In this document: positions 6,883 through 16,440 of the stretch, piece by piece | Numbering within the stretch: position 1 is the first letter of the stretch | How the letters are laid out: each line of letters begins with the position of its first letter | NCBI GenBank assembly: GCA_964439725.1 | Contig: CAYTPY010000001.1 | Coordinates: 1-64,000 of the forward strand | From: Croceibacterium_A sp964439725 | Lineage (GTDB): Bacteria > Pseudomonadota > Alphaproteobacteria > Sphingomonadales > Sphingomonadaceae | Direction of reading: 5' to 3' | DNA: 64,000 nucleotides | The notes under the pieces: model-generated | Seen by the model: the letters and a program-made list of their open reading frames with translations, nothing else | Told to the model about the DNA's origin: nothing | The model's database searches: none | Position numbers and translations under genes: made by a program

Positions 6883-8331
6883 GTGACTACGCAGATCGTG
6901 CTCGGCTCCGATGCCAACGGGGCGCCTGTTCAACTTGACGTCGAAGAACTTCTGGCGACCCGCCTGCTGGTCCAGGGGAACAGCGGCTCGGGCAAGTCGC
7001 ACCTGCTGCGCCGCATCCTCGAAGAAAGCGCCTCGCTGGTCCAGCAGATCGTGATCGATCCGGAAGGTGACTTCGTCAGCCTAGCCGAGCCATTCGGTCA
7101 CGTGGTGATCGACGGTGCGGCTTACGCGGATGCAGAGATCGTCCGGCTCGGCGCCCGGATCCGCGAGCACCGCGCTTCGGTGATCCTCGCGCTCGACGGG
7201 CTGGAGATCGACAACCAGATGCGCTGCGCGGCGCTGTTCCTGTCGGCGCTGTTCGATGCCCCGGTGCAGCACTGGTATCCCGCGCTGGTGATCGTCGACG
7301 AAGCCCAGGTCTTCGCCCCGGCTGCCGCTGGCGAGGTGAGCGACGAAGCGCGGCGAACCTCCCTCGCGGCGATGACCAACCTGATGTGCCGCGGCCGCAA
7401 GCGCGGGTTGGCCGGCGTGATCGCCACCCAGCGTCTGGCGAAGCTGGCCAAGAACGTCGCTGCCGAAGCGTCGAACCTGCTGATGGGCCGAACCTTCCTC
7501 GACATCGACATGATCCGCGCCGCCGACCTGCTCGGGATGGAGCGACGCCAGGCGGAGCAGATCCGCGATCTCGAGCGCGGGCATTTCCTGGGCCTGGGTC
7601 CGGCGATCAGCCGCCGGCCGGTCGCGGTCAAGATCGGCAGCGTCAAGACGGCGGCGCGCGCCGCCGCGTCGGGCCTCGCCCCGCCGCCGAGTTCCTCGCC
7701 GGCTGAAATGGAGGCTTTGCTCCACGCCGAAGCGGAAACCGCCGAGCTTCCGCCGATTGCCGAAGCCGCCGAGCCGCTGGCGCTGAGCGCCGAGACCCTC
7801 CAGGGACAGATCGAAACGGGTCCGTCCCCCACTCCGGAATACCAGGCCTTCGAACCGGAGGAAGTGCCGGCGCAGGTCAGGGCCATTCTCCTGGAGATGG
7901 CGCACGAGCACGGATCGACCTTCCAGCCGATGCCGACCCTGTTTCAGGATTTCTGCGTCCGTTGCCGGATGCGCGGGATCCGGGCGCATGGCCTCGACGC
8001 GGTCGAGTTCAGGAAGCGCTTCGCCGCTGCCCTGGCCGGGCTCGACCTGGATGACGATGACGAGCAGACTCGCGCGATATTCTCGTTGTCTCGGTCCGTT
8101 CCGCCGGAGCTGCTGGCCCCGTTCCTGGTCATCGCCAAAGCCGCCACCGAGGGCGAGCTGTGCCCGAGCGATGACGAGCTGGCACGGGTTTACGGCACCA
8201 GCTCGCTCGGCCGGGTGCGGCGGATGATCGAGAATCTGGAAAAGTGCGGCGCGATCGTCGTGCGGACCGACTTCGGCGGCCGGCGGACCGTATCGATCCC
8301 GCAGCTGAATGCCACCACGCTCGCGGCTTGA
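6883..8331 (+). CDS. HerA-like (DUF87) ATPase with C-terminal winged-helix region
   Basis: About 482 residues from GTG 6883. QGNSGSGKSHLLRR near residue 30 is a Walker A motif and ALVIVDEAQVF near residue 140 is Walker B. GVIATQRLAKLAKNV is the sensor-like segment seen in HerA/VirB4-type helicase ATPases. A Pro/Ala/Glu-rich linker at about residues 260-330 leads to a C-terminal part ending in a probable winged helix (VYGTSSLGRVRRMIENLEK, then a GGRRTVSI wing). No NurA-type nuclease or secretion genes lie nearby, so the partner is unknown. The frame is open far upstream, but that part overlaps the oxidoreductase gene and lacks protein-like composition. Confidence 0.82.
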   Translation: MTTQIVLGSDANGAPVQLDVEELLATRLLVQGNSGSGKSHLLRRILEESASLVQQIVIDPEGDFVSLAEPFGHVVIDGAAYADAEIVRLGARIREHRASVILALDGLEIDNQMRCAALFLSALFDAPVQHWYPALVIVDEAQVFAPAAAGEVSDEARRTSLAAMTNLMCRGRKRGLAGVIATQRLAKLAKNVAAEASNLLMGRTFLDIDMIRAADLLGMERRQAEQIRDLERGHFLGLGPAISRRPVAVKIGSVKTAARAAASGLAPPPSSSPAEMEALLHAEAETAELPPIAEAAEPLALSAETLQGQIETGPSPTPEYQAFEPEEVPAQVRAILLEMAHEHGSTFQPMPTLFQDFCVRCRMRGIRAHGLDAVEFRKRFAAALAGLDLDDDDEQTRAIFSLSRSVPPELLAPFLVIAKAATEGELCPSDDELARVYGTSSLGRVRRMIENLEKCGAIVVRTDFGGRRTVSIPQLNATTLAA

Positions 8332-8352
8332 GCGAGTAGCACGCCCAATTCG

Positions 8353-8943
8353 CTAAGCCTTGGTCTCGTCGGAAAGCGCCGACTCGAACAGGCGCTGCAG
8401 GCGACTCTCGATTTCCGCACCGCAGCCCTTCAGCGGGTCGACCCCGATGACCGTGCGCATGATAGTCATGCCCATCCAGACCGCCAGCGACGTGCTCGCA
8501 CGCAGCTCCGGTTTGTCGCCCCCCAGCCTCTCCGCCAGCGGGGTGAGCACGTCTCGCCGCAGCGCATCGCGCACGATCTGTGATGCGACCGGCGATGACG
8601 CCGAACGCAAGATGATCAGCAGCCGGTCGACGTTCTGGTCGCGGTCGCTGTCCTGAGCCAGGTACAAGCTCGCCAGATAGGCGGGGATCTGGTCGTCGGC
8701 GAGTTCGGCGGGAAGAATGTCTTTTTGCCGGCCGACGCCGAGCACTTCCTTGAACAACTCTTCCTTGTTGCCGAAATAGCGGCTGACCAGCGCGACATCG
8801 ACGCCGACGTCGCCGGCGATGTCGCGCATGCCGACATTCTCATAGCTCTCGAGCACAAAGCGGCGGCGCGCGGCCGCCAGCATCGCTTGCTTGGTCGCTT
8901 CGGCAGAGCGGCCCTTGCTGGCCGGAGATGCGTCGGATGCCAT
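8353..8943 (-). CDS. TetR/AcrR family transcriptional regulator
   Basis: 196 residues. The N-terminal helix-turn-helix runs through AMLAAARRRF to VGVDVALVSRYFGNKEELF, the usual TetR signature. The C-terminal 140 residues are helical, as expected for the ligand and dimerisation domain. The gene is divergent from the RND efflux operon. Two palindromes in the 150-base gap are the likely operators. It is therefore the probable local repressor of the pump, released by a pump substrate. Confidence 0.93.
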   Translation of the reverse strand: MASDASPASKGRSAEATKQAMLAAARRRFVLESYENVGMRDIAGDVGVDVALVSRYFGNKEELFKEVLGVGRQKDILPAELADDQIPAYLASLYLAQDSDRDQNVDRLLIILRSASSPVASQIVRDALRRDVLTPLAERLGGDKPELRASTSLAVWMGMTIMRTVIGVDPLKGCGAEIESRLQRLFESALSDETKA

Positions 8944-8990
8944 GAAAGTAACTCGCGCGAAAACTCTTCCCTAGTTGGCGGGGAAGATAG

Positions 8991-9006
8991 GTCAACAGGT
9001 GTTGAC
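8991..9006. promoter_or_regulatory. Candidate TetR operator 1
   Basis: GTCAACAGGTGTTGAC is a perfect 7-2-7 palindrome (half-site GTCAACA). It lies 48 bases upstream of the TetR start and about 90 bases upstream of the efflux operon. Position and symmetry fit an autoregulated TetR operator. Confidence 0.75.
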
Positions 9007-9037
9007 ATGGCATGAACCCGAGAGTAGCCGCCCGTCA

Positions 9038-9048
9038 TCAACTGTTGA
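9038..9048. promoter_or_regulatory. Candidate TetR operator 2
   Basis: TCAACTGTTGA is a 5-1-5 palindrome sharing the TCAAC half-site of the palindrome at 8991-9006; TGTTGAC occurs in both. It lies 48 bases upstream of the adaptor start, so it may control the pump promoter while the other site controls the regulator. Confidence 0.65.
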
Positions 9049-9095
9049 CGCTGCACTGCAGCAATAGAAGGCGGGCGCTGCCCGATACCTGGTAG

Positions 9096-10274
9096 ATGAA
9101 ATCTTGGTTTCTGGCGCTGACTGCCGCCCTCGCTGTCGCCGCCTGCTCGGGCGACGCTCAGAACGCTGCCCCCCCGGTTCCGGCCGTGACCGTCTCGCAG
9201 CCGCTGGTGCAGCAGGTGCGTGACTGGGACGACTACGTCGGCCGATTCGAAGCCATTCAGAACGTCGAAGTTCGTCCGCGGGCGACCGGTTACCTGCAGC
9301 AAGTGCACTTCACCGACGGGCAGTTCGTCCGCGCCGGGCAGGTTCTGTTCACGATCGACGCCCGCCCCTCGCGTGCCGCGCTCGAACAGGCACGGGCACA
9401 GCTCGCCCGGGCCGAAGCCCTTCTTGCCAACGCCCGGACCGAGCTTGCCCGCTCCGAGACGCTCGCCGAATCGCAAGCCGCCAGTCAGGAAGAAGTCGAG
9501 CAGCGCCGCGCCGCCGTGCGCGCCGGTGTGGCCGAAGTGAATGCGGCACGCGCCAGTGTCGAAGCTCAGCAACTCCAGGTCGGCTTCACCACCGTGCGGG
9601 CGCCGATTTCCGGCCGTGTGTCCGAGCGGCTGGTGGACGTCGGCAACAGCGTCATCGCCGACCAGACCGTCCTCACCCGCATCGTCTCGGTCGATCCGAT
9701 CCACTTCAGCTTCGAAGGCTCCGAGGCGCTGCTCCTCAAGTACCAGCGCGAAGGGCTGGCCGGACCGGGCGCCGAAGTGCGGGTCAAGCTGCAGGACGAA
9801 GCCACTTACGTTCATCCGGGGCGGATCGACTACATCGACCCGGTCGTGGATCCGGGCGCCGGCACCGTGCGCGGACGCGCGGTCCTGCCCAATCCCAACA
9901 GCTTCCTGAAGCCCGGCATGGTCGGGCGGATGCAGCTTGCCGGTACTGACGCCTACGAAGCGCTGCTCGTGCCCGACTCGGCGGTCGTCACCGACGCGGC
10001 GCGCCGGCTGGTTTTCGTCGTCGACGGCGAAGGAACGGTCGTGGCCAAGGCTGTCGAACTCGGCCCGCTCGTCGGCGACCTTCGCGTCATCCGCAGCGGC
10101 ATCGCCGCGCAGGATCAGGTGATCATCAGCGGTGTGCAGCGGGCTCAGCCGGGCCAGAAGGTCCAGCCGCAGAAAGGCACGATCAAAGCGGCTGCGGGCG
10201 ACGCAGCGTTGGTCCCGGTCACCCGGTCGCCCCGCGCCTCTTCGGCCGAAATCGTCGCTCCGGCCCAGAACTAG
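9096..10274 (+). CDS. RND efflux periplasmic adaptor lipoprotein
   Basis: 392 residues. The signal peptide ends in a lipobox with Cys17 (ALAVAAC), so it is probably anchored in the inner membrane facing the periplasm. The membrane-fusion-protein order is visible: a lipoyl half (VEVRPRATGYLQQV), a long alpha-hairpin (residues ~100-155, rich in Ala/Arg/Glu), the second lipoyl half (TVRAPISGRVSERLVDVGNSV) and the beta-barrel domain. It couples the inner-membrane permease to the outer-membrane channel. It is the first gene of a three-gene operon, with 3 bases between its stop and the permease ATG. Confidence 0.95.
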   Translation: MKSWFLALTAALAVAACSGDAQNAAPPVPAVTVSQPLVQQVRDWDDYVGRFEAIQNVEVRPRATGYLQQVHFTDGQFVRAGQVLFTIDARPSRAALEQARAQLARAEALLANARTELARSETLAESQAASQEEVEQRRAAVRAGVAEVNAARASVEAQQLQVGFTTVRAPISGRVSERLVDVGNSVIADQTVLTRIVSVDPIHFSFEGSEALLLKYQREGLAGPGAEVRVKLQDEATYVHPGRIDYIDPVVDPGAGTVRGRAVLPNPNSFLKPGMVGRMQLAGTDAYEALLVPDSAVVTDAARRLVFVVDGEGTVVAKAVELGPLVGDLRVIRSGIAAQDQVIISGVQRAQPGQKVQPQKGTIKAAAGDAALVPVTRSPRASSAEIVAPAQN

Positions 10275-10277
10275 ACC

Positions 10278-13200
10278 ATGAACTTCTCCCGCTTCTTCAT
10301 CGACCGGCCGATCTTCGCGGCCGTGATCGCGATCGTCATCACGCTGATCGGGGCGTTCTCGTTCCCGCTCCTGCCGCTGTCGCAATATCCGGAGATCGCG
10401 CCGCCGACGATCGTGGTCCAGGCGCCCTACCCCGGCGCCTCGGCCGAGACGATTGCCGAGACTGTCGCGGCACCGCTCGAACAGGAAATCAACGGCGTCG
10501 AGAACATGCTCTATGTCCAGAGCTCCTCGACCCAGGGTGCGGCGCAAATCACCGTCACCTTCGAACCCGGCACCGATCTCGATGCCGCGCAGGTGCTGGT
10601 GCAGAACCGCGTCCGTCTCGCCGAACCGCGCCTGCCCGAACAAGTTCGCCAGGTCGGCGTGATCGTGAACAAGCAGTCGACCGGCTTCCTGCTGATCGCC
10701 ACGCTGACCGCGCAGGAAGGCTCCGGCCTCGATATCGATTACGTCGGCAACTACGCGCAAACCGTCATTCGCGACCGGCTGTTGCGCCTGCCCGGCGTCG
10801 GCGGAGTCAACGTCTTCGGCGGCGGCAACTACTCGATGCGGGTTTGGATCGATCCCGACCGCGCCGCTAGCCGCAACCTCACCTCGACCGAGATCATCGC
10901 CGCCCTGCGCGGGCAGAACGTGCAGGTCGCGGGCGGTGCGCTCGGCCAGTCGCCGAACTCCGCTAACCCAGCGTTCGAAGTACCGGTCGACGTCCAGGGC
11001 CGCCTCGGCACGGCGGAGGAGTTCGCCGACGTCGTTCTCAAGTCGGATCCGCAGACCGGCTCGATCACTCGCCTGCGCGACGTGGCGCGGGTTGAGCTCG
11101 GCAACCAGGACTATGGCCTCCGCGCGTTCTACAACGGCGACCGCAGCGTCGCGCTCGCGGTCATCCAGCAGCCCGGCGCCAACGCGCTCAACGCGGCCGC
11201 TCTGGTCGAGCAGGAGCTAGAGACGCTCGCCGCGGAATTCCCCGCCGGCCTTACTTACGCGACGCCGTACAACCCTACCGAATTCGTCGCGGCTTCGGTC
11301 AGCGCGGTCCAGTCGACCCTGCTCGAGGCGATCGTCCTCGTCGTGCTCGTGATCATGGTCTTCCTGCAGACCTGGCGCGCGGCCATCATCCCGATCATCG
11401 CGATCCCCGTCGCCCTCGTCGGCACGTTTGCCGTCCAGCTGGCGCTCGGATTCTCAATCAACTCTCTGTCCCTCTTCGCGCTGGTGCTCGCCGTCGGGAT
11501 CGTGGTCGACGACGCCATCGTGGTGGTCGAAGCGGTCGAGAACCACGTGCGCAACGGCCTGTCGCCTCGGGAAGCGGCGCACAGAACAATGCGCGAGGTA
11601 TCGGGGGCGCTTATCGCTATCGGGCTGGTGCTGATCTCGGTGTTCATCCCGACCGCGCTGACGCCTGGCATCCCCGGCATCTTCTACCAGCAGTTCGCGG
11701 TGACGATTGCCGCCGCTGCCACCATCTCTCTGCTGGTATCGCTGACCTTGTCGCCCGCGCTCGCGGCACTATTGCTCAAGCCGCATGCGCCCGGCCACGT
11801 GAACGAAGGCCCGCGCTGGCTTCGCCCGCTTCGTGTCGGCGCCGACAAGTTCAACCAAGGTTTCGACTGGCTGTCCGACCGCTACGGCCGGTTCACCGCC
11901 CGCGCGGTGCGCATGGCGACAATCATGCTGGTAATCTACGCCGGCCTGCTCGCGCTCACCGGCTGGCGCCTGGCCGATACTCCGACCGGGTTCATCCCTG
12001 AACAGGACCAAGGTATCCTGATCGGCGTCGTGCAGATGCCGCCGGGCGCCTCGCTCGACAGGACCAACGCCGTGCTCGACCAGGTGTTCGAAGCCGCCTT
12101 CGAGGAAGAGGGCGTCGACTCCGCGATTTCGATCGCCGGCCTTGACGGCTCGACCCAGGCGACCTCGTCCAACGCCGGCACGGTCTTCATGCGCCTGACC
12201 GACTGGTCGGAACGCGGCGATGACCTCAGCGCCGATGCGCTGGCTGCCAAGCTGACCGGCAAGCTCGCCGGGATCACCGACGAAGCGAACATCTTCATGG
12301 TCGCGCCGCCCACCGTCAGCGGTCTCGGCAGCGGCAGCGGCTTCGTGATGATGGTCCAGGACCGCGGCGGCAACGGCAACCGCGCGCTCGAGCAGACCGC
12401 GCTCCCGCTGATGGGCGCCGCCGCGCAGCAGCCCGACGTGCTCAACCAGGTCTTCACGACGTTCAACACCGGCACGCCGCGCATTCGCGCCGACGTCGAC
12501 CGCGACCGCGCGCAGATGCTCGGGGTGCAGCCGGGCGCGGTCTACGACGCGCTCGGGACTTACATTGGCTCCACATACGTCAACGACTTCAACTTCATGG
12601 GCCGGACTTATCGCGTGACGGCGCAGGCCGAGCCCTATGCACGCGACGACGCCACCGACATCGGCCGCATGCAGGTCCGCTCGTCGAGCGGAGAGATGGT
12701 GCCCCTGTCGTCGCTGGCGACTCTGCACGACGACTCCGGTCCCGCGCGCGTCGTTCGCTACAACCTGTTCCCGGCCTACGAGTTGCAGGGCCAGGCGGCG
12801 CCAGGCGTCTCCTCGGGCCAAGCCATCGAGACTATGGAGCAGATTGCCACGACGGCACTCCCCGACGGCTACGGCTATGAGTGGACCGGCCTCGCCTTCC
12901 AGGAGAAGGCCGCAGGAAGCAGCTCCGCGCTGATCTTCGGCCTCGCGGTGGTCTTCGTCTTCCTGGTCCTCGCCGCGCAATACGAGTCGCTGACGCTGCC
13001 GCTCGCGGTGATCCTGATCGTGCCGATGTGTATTCTGGCGGCCCTCCTTGGCGTCAACTTGCGCGGCATGGACAACAATATCCTGACGCAGGTGGGTCTC
13101 GTGGTGCTGATCGCGCTGGCCGCGAAGAACGCGATCCTGATCATCGAATTCGCCAAGCAGGGCGAAGAGGCTGGAATGAGCCGGATCGAGGCAGCGGTCG

Positions 13201-13490
13201 CCGCCGCCAAGGCCCGTCTGCGGCCGATTCTGATGACCAGCTTCGCCTTCATCTTCGGCGTGCTTCCGCTGGCCATCGCCAGCGGGCCGGGCGCCGAGAT
13301 GCGCCAGTCGCTGGGTACGGCCGTGGTGTCCGGAATGTTCGGCGTGACCATCTTCGGGCTGATCTTCACGCCCGTGTTCTACGTCGTCACTCGCTCGTTC
13401 AGCCGGATGCGGCGCTACCGCAGGCTCAAGGCGCAGCGCGCGGGCCGATCCGCTTTGCCCCCGTCCGCGCCGGAAGGAGCCGTAGCATGA
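10278..13490 (+). CDS. RND multidrug efflux permease (AcrB/MexF-like, HAE1)
   Basis: 1070 residues, the usual length for HAE1 transporters. The start MNFSRFFIDRPIFAAVIAIV is the first membrane helix. The proton-relay Asp pair is in GIVVDDAIVVVEAVENH (about residue 410) and the relay Lys in LAAKNAILIIEFAK (about residue 955). Two large periplasmic loops separate the helices as expected. It exports lipophilic compounds, driven by the proton gradient, through the adaptor and channel encoded on either side. The pump substrate cannot be predicted. The stop overlaps the next ATG (ATGA). Confidence 0.97.
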   Translation: MNFSRFFIDRPIFAAVIAIVITLIGAFSFPLLPLSQYPEIAPPTIVVQAPYPGASAETIAETVAAPLEQEINGVENMLYVQSSSTQGAAQITVTFEPGTDLDAAQVLVQNRVRLAEPRLPEQVRQVGVIVNKQSTGFLLIATLTAQEGSGLDIDYVGNYAQTVIRDRLLRLPGVGGVNVFGGGNYSMRVWIDPDRAASRNLTSTEIIAALRGQNVQVAGGALGQSPNSANPAFEVPVDVQGRLGTAEEFADVVLKSDPQTGSITRLRDVARVELGNQDYGLRAFYNGDRSVALAVIQQPGANALNAAALVEQELETLAAEFPAGLTYATPYNPTEFVAASVSAVQSTLLEAIVLVVLVIMVFLQTWRAAIIPIIAIPVALVGTFAVQLALGFSINSLSLFALVLAVGIVVDDAIVVVEAVENHVRNGLSPREAAHRTMREVSGALIAIGLVLISVFIPTALTPGIPGIFYQQFAVTIAAAATISLLVSLTLSPALAALLLKPHAPGHVNEGPRWLRPLRVGADKFNQGFDWLSDRYGRFTARAVRMATIMLVIYAGLLALTGWRLADTPTGFIPEQDQGILIGVVQMPPGASLDRTNAVLDQVFEAAFEEEGVDSAISIAGLDGSTQATSSNAGTVFMRLTDWSERGDDLSADALAAKLTGKLAGITDEANIFMVAPPTVSGLGSGSGFVMMVQDRGGNGNRALEQTALPLMGAAAQQPDVLNQVFTTFNTGTPRIRADVDRDRAQMLGVQPGAVYDALGTYIGSTYVNDFNFMGRTYRVTAQAEPYARDDATDIGRMQVRSSSGEMVPLSSLATLHDDSGPARVVRYNLFPAYELQGQAAPGVSSGQAIETMEQIATTALPDGYGYEWTGLAFQEKAAGSSSALIFGLAVVFVFLVLAAQYESLTLPLAVILIVPMCILAALLGVNLRGMDNNILTQVGLVVLIALAAKNAILIIEFAKQGEEAGMSRIEAAVAAAKARLRPILMTSFAFIFGVLPLAIASGPGAEMRQSLGTAVVSGMFGVTIFGLIFTPVFYVVTRSFSRMRRYRRLKAQRAGRSALPPSAPEGAVA

Positions 13491-14890
13491 AGCGCCTCCT
13501 GACCTTGCTCACCGCCTCGGCCGCGCTGGCCGGGTGCGCCACCGTCGGACCCGACTACGAAACCGAACTCCCGCGCGCGACTTCGCAGGCTGCGCTCCAT
13601 GCCTCGGCGCAAGGTCCGTTCATCCCCGAGGCGCCGCCGGAAGACTGGTGGCGGCTTTACGACGATCCGCGGCTCGATGGCTTCGTCGACCAGGCGCTCG
13701 CAGCCAATACCGACTTGCGCATCGCTGCCGCCAATCTGGCCCAGGCGCGCGCCGCCTTGCGCGAAGTGCGCGCCGGACGTTCGGTAAGCACCACCGTCGC
13801 CGGCTCCGCCAGCTACGGCCGGCAATCGGGTGCAGCCGTCGGGTCAGAGACCCGATTGCCCGATACCGAGCTCTACGATGCCGGTCTCGATGTTGGCTAT
13901 CAGGTCGACCTCTTCGGCCGCCTGCGCCGCGCGGTGGAAGCGGGCCGAGCCGATGTCGATGCGGTACAGGCCGGCTACGACCTCACCCGCATCACCGTGG
14001 TCGCCGAAACCGTCCGCGCCTATTCGGACGTCTGCAACGCAGGCCGGCGCCTCGACGTCGCGCGCCGCAGCGTCGAAGTGCAGGAACAGACGTTCGACCT
14101 GACCCGGCGGCTGCTCGAAGGCGGCCGCGCGACCGCGCTCGAGACCAGCCAGGCGGGCGCGCTGCTCGAGCAGACCCGGGCCGAGATTCCCAGCCTTCAG
14201 GCGCTGCAGCAGACGGCCCTCTACCGGCTGGCGGTCCTGACCGGCCGCCCCCCCGCGGAGTTCCCGGCCGATCTCGCCACTTGTGCATCCCCGCTTCAGC
14301 TCGATCGGCCCATCCCGGTGGGGGACGGTGCCGCCTTGCTGGCCCGCCGCCCGGACGTTCGCGCCGCCGAACGCAGGCTGGCTGCCGACACCGCGCGCGT
14401 CGGCGTCGCGACGGCCGAGCTCTACCCCAGCATCTCGATCGGAGGCTCGATCGGCAGCACCGCCGGCGCGCTGGGTGACCTCGTCTCCGGCTCGGGGTTC
14501 CGCTACAGCCTCGGCCCGCTGATCTCGTGGAGCTTCCCGAACATGGCAGTCGCCCGGGCTCGGATCGCGCAGGCAGAAGCCTCCGCCGAAGGCAGCCTGG
14601 CGGAGTTCGACCGCGCCTGGCTCGTCGCGTTGCAGGAAACGGAAAGCGCGCTGACCAACTACGCACGCGGTCTCGATCGCACGGCGGCCCTGCAACGCGG
14701 CGTCGAACAGGCGCGCGAGGCCGCCCGCATTGCCCGGCTCCGCTATGAGGCCGGGCGCGAAGGCTTCCAAATCGTGCTCGACGCCGAACGCCAATTGGCT
14801 GTCGCCGAAGCCACGCTCGCACAGGCCGACTCGCAGCTATCGACCGACCTCATCGCCCTGTTCCTGTCGCTTGGCGGCGGATGGCGGTAG
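13487..14890 (+). CDS. Outer-membrane efflux channel lipoprotein (OprM/NodT-type)
   Basis: 467 residues from the ATG overlapping the permease stop. MKRLLTLLTASAALAGC is a lipoprotein signal with Cys17 as the acylated residue. GPDYETELP and WWRLYDDPRLDGFVDQALAANTDLRIAAANL are characteristic N-terminal blocks. Two repeated OEP domains follow, each with long helical segments (LARRPDVRAAERRLAADTARVGVATAELYPSISI lies at the start of the second). It forms the trimeric TolC-like duct of this pump. Confidence 0.95.
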   Translation: MKRLLTLLTASAALAGCATVGPDYETELPRATSQAALHASAQGPFIPEAPPEDWWRLYDDPRLDGFVDQALAANTDLRIAAANLAQARAALREVRAGRSVSTTVAGSASYGRQSGAAVGSETRLPDTELYDAGLDVGYQVDLFGRLRRAVEAGRADVDAVQAGYDLTRITVVAETVRAYSDVCNAGRRLDVARRSVEVQEQTFDLTRRLLEGGRATALETSQAGALLEQTRAEIPSLQALQQTALYRLAVLTGRPPAEFPADLATCASPLQLDRPIPVGDGAALLARRPDVRAAERRLAADTARVGVATAELYPSISIGGSIGSTAGALGDLVSGSGFRYSLGPLISWSFPNMAVARARIAQAEASAEGSLAEFDRAWLVALQETESALTNYARGLDRTAALQRGVEQAREAARIARLRYEAGREGFQIVLDAERQLAVAEATLAQADSQLSTDLIALFLSLGGGWR

Positions 14891-14921
14891 GCTGGGCAGA
14901 GCGGGTATAGGGGAATACGAA

Positions 14922-15272
14922 GTGGATCACGATCAATCGCACCGCGCTCTCGAGTTGCACCGGACTTTGGAGTTCATCGGCCTCAGGGCCCAGGCCACCA
15001 CGGTCGGCCTGCTTCAGCTCTGCGCCGAACTGGTCCATGCCGGTGTCCTCGGTGACGAAGCGATCGAGCGGATCAAGGGCGCGATCTTCCAGGAAATTAC
15101 GGTTTCGCATCCTCGCGGCTACAACCGCGACGAATTCGAGCAGACCCTGAAGCAGCGCCTCGACGCCATCTTTCCGCAAGCGCAGGACACCTCGTCCAGG
15201 TCCCGGGTCGGAACCGTGGCGGAAATGGAAACGTCGCTCGACCCCAAGCAGGAAACGCCCGGCAACGGCTAA
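14922..15272 (+). CDS. Small hypothetical protein
   Basis: About 116 residues from GTG 14922, chosen because AGGGG at 14909-14913 sits 8 bases upstream. No signal peptide or membrane segment is visible. The sequence is mainly helical and polar (HRALELHRTLEFIGLRAQATTVGLL; ELVHAGVLGDEAIERIKGAI) with a disordered-looking tail. I do not recognise the family. It follows the efflux channel gene by 31 bases and may be cotranscribed, but nothing links it functionally. It converges on the FecR gene. Confidence 0.65.
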   Translation: MDHDQSHRALELHRTLEFIGLRAQATTVGLLQLCAELVHAGVLGDEAIERIKGAIFQEITVSHPRGYNRDEFEQTLKQRLDAIFPQAQDTSSRSRVGTVAEMETSLDPKQETPGNG

Positions 15273-15291
15273 GCTCGCCGGCGGCTGCTCC

Positions 15292-16440
15292 TCATCGCCC
15301 TCTGGGGGCCAGCACGATCCGGTCATGGCGCGACCGGTCGACTTCAACCAAACTCGACAGCTCAAGGAACGCTACGAACGATTTGGGATCGTTGGCGTCG
15401 AACACTCCCGAAAAGCGCGTTTCGCTGAGCGCCGGGTCGGAGAGGACGATCGGAGTTCGGTTATAGCGATTGAACTCGGCGACGATCTCGCCCAGCGCCG
15501 CATCGTCGAACGACAGCTGCCGCATCCGCCAGGACGCTGCCGCGACAATGTCGGCATCGGCGATACGCGGAGCGGCCTGCGCGAGACTGAGATCTGCCTG
15601 CTGTCCGGCGACGAGCAAGGCCTGATCGGGCGTCAGTTCACCGGCCTTTGCTGACGGCACGCGCCGGGCTGCCAACGGACGCGCATCGGACGCTCTCGGA
15701 TCGACCAGCACCTCGCCTTCGACCACCACGACCCGAACCCCTCCTCGCGTGTGCCGGACATTGAACTTGGTGCCGATCGCTTGCGCCATGGTCCCCGCCG
15801 CGAAGACGCGGAAAGGCCGCTGCGGCTCGTGCGCGACTTCGAACAGCGCTTCGCCCTGTAGGAGGTCGAGGCGGCGCTCGTCGGAGGTGAAGCCGACACG
15901 CAGCTTCGAATTGGTGTTCAGAAACACCACGGAACCGTCGGCCAAGGTCAGTGATCGTTGTTCGCCAAGATCGGTCGCATAGAGGCTCGACGCCGCCGCC
16001 CCGGCATCCCGATGGGCCGCGCTCCATGGGCCCCATGCCGCCAGCGTCGCCGCGCCAACGGCCATCAGAGCCACCGCCGCAGCGATCACCCAGCGGCGCC
16101 GCAGCCCTGATTTCCGTGACGACGGTGTCACGCTCTCCGTCGTCGCTGATGGCCCGGCCGCGTCGTCCGCGCCGGCCGGAGACGCGGTGAACAACGGGAT
16201 GACCTCCGGCGCGCTCGAGGCCAAGTAGTCGTCGATCGAAAGCCGCCGTTCCCGGTCGACTGCGCGCAATCCCCCCAGGATGGTGGCGCTGTAGAGCAAC
16301 TCGTCGACATGGGCGGGCGATGCCTTCAGCCACGCCGCCAGCGCGCGCCGGTCCGCCGCGTCGAGCGGTCCAGCGTCAACGCGGACCGCCCACTCCGCCG
16401 CTTCTTCGGCGATCTGCCGGTTCGGAACGGCCTTAGTCAC
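15292..16440 (-). CDS. FecR-family anti-sigma factor
   Basis: 382 residues. The N-terminal DUF4880 domain (AEEAAEWAVRVDAGPLDAADRRALAAWL, then SPAHVDELL) lies in the cytoplasm and should bind the sigma factor. A single membrane helix follows at about residues 93-112 (WVIAAAVALMAVGAATLAAWG). The periplasmic FecR domain includes LADGSVVFLNTNSKLRV and the GEALFEV block, and its C-terminus should contact the STN domain of the TonB receptor. Its start overlaps the end of the sigma factor gene by 8 bases, the usual coupling of such pairs. Confidence 0.93.
   Translation of the reverse strand: MTKAVPNRQIAEEAAEWAVRVDAGPLDAADRRALAAWLKASPAHVDELLYSATILGGLRAVDRERRLSIDDYLASSAPEVIPLFTASPAGADDAAGPSATTESVTPSSRKSGLRRRWVIAAAVALMAVGAATLAAWGPWSAAHRDAGAAASSLYATDLGEQRSLTLADGSVVFLNTNSKLRVGFTSDERRLDLLQGEALFEVAHEPQRPFRVFAAGTMAQAIGTKFNVRHTRGGVRVVVVEGEVLVDPRASDARPLAARRVPSAKAGELTPDQALLVAGQQADLSLAQAAPRIADADIVAAASWRMRQLSFDDAALGEIVAEFNRYNRTPIVLSDPALSETRFSGVFDANDPKSFVAFLELSSLVEVDRSRHDRIVLAPRGR

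Noticed and set aside
8616..10760. A 714-codon open frame on the minus strand across the TetR and efflux genes
   Set aside because: It is a shadow of high-GC third-position bias; the plus-strand adaptor and permease and the minus-strand TetR in another frame have clear family motifs.
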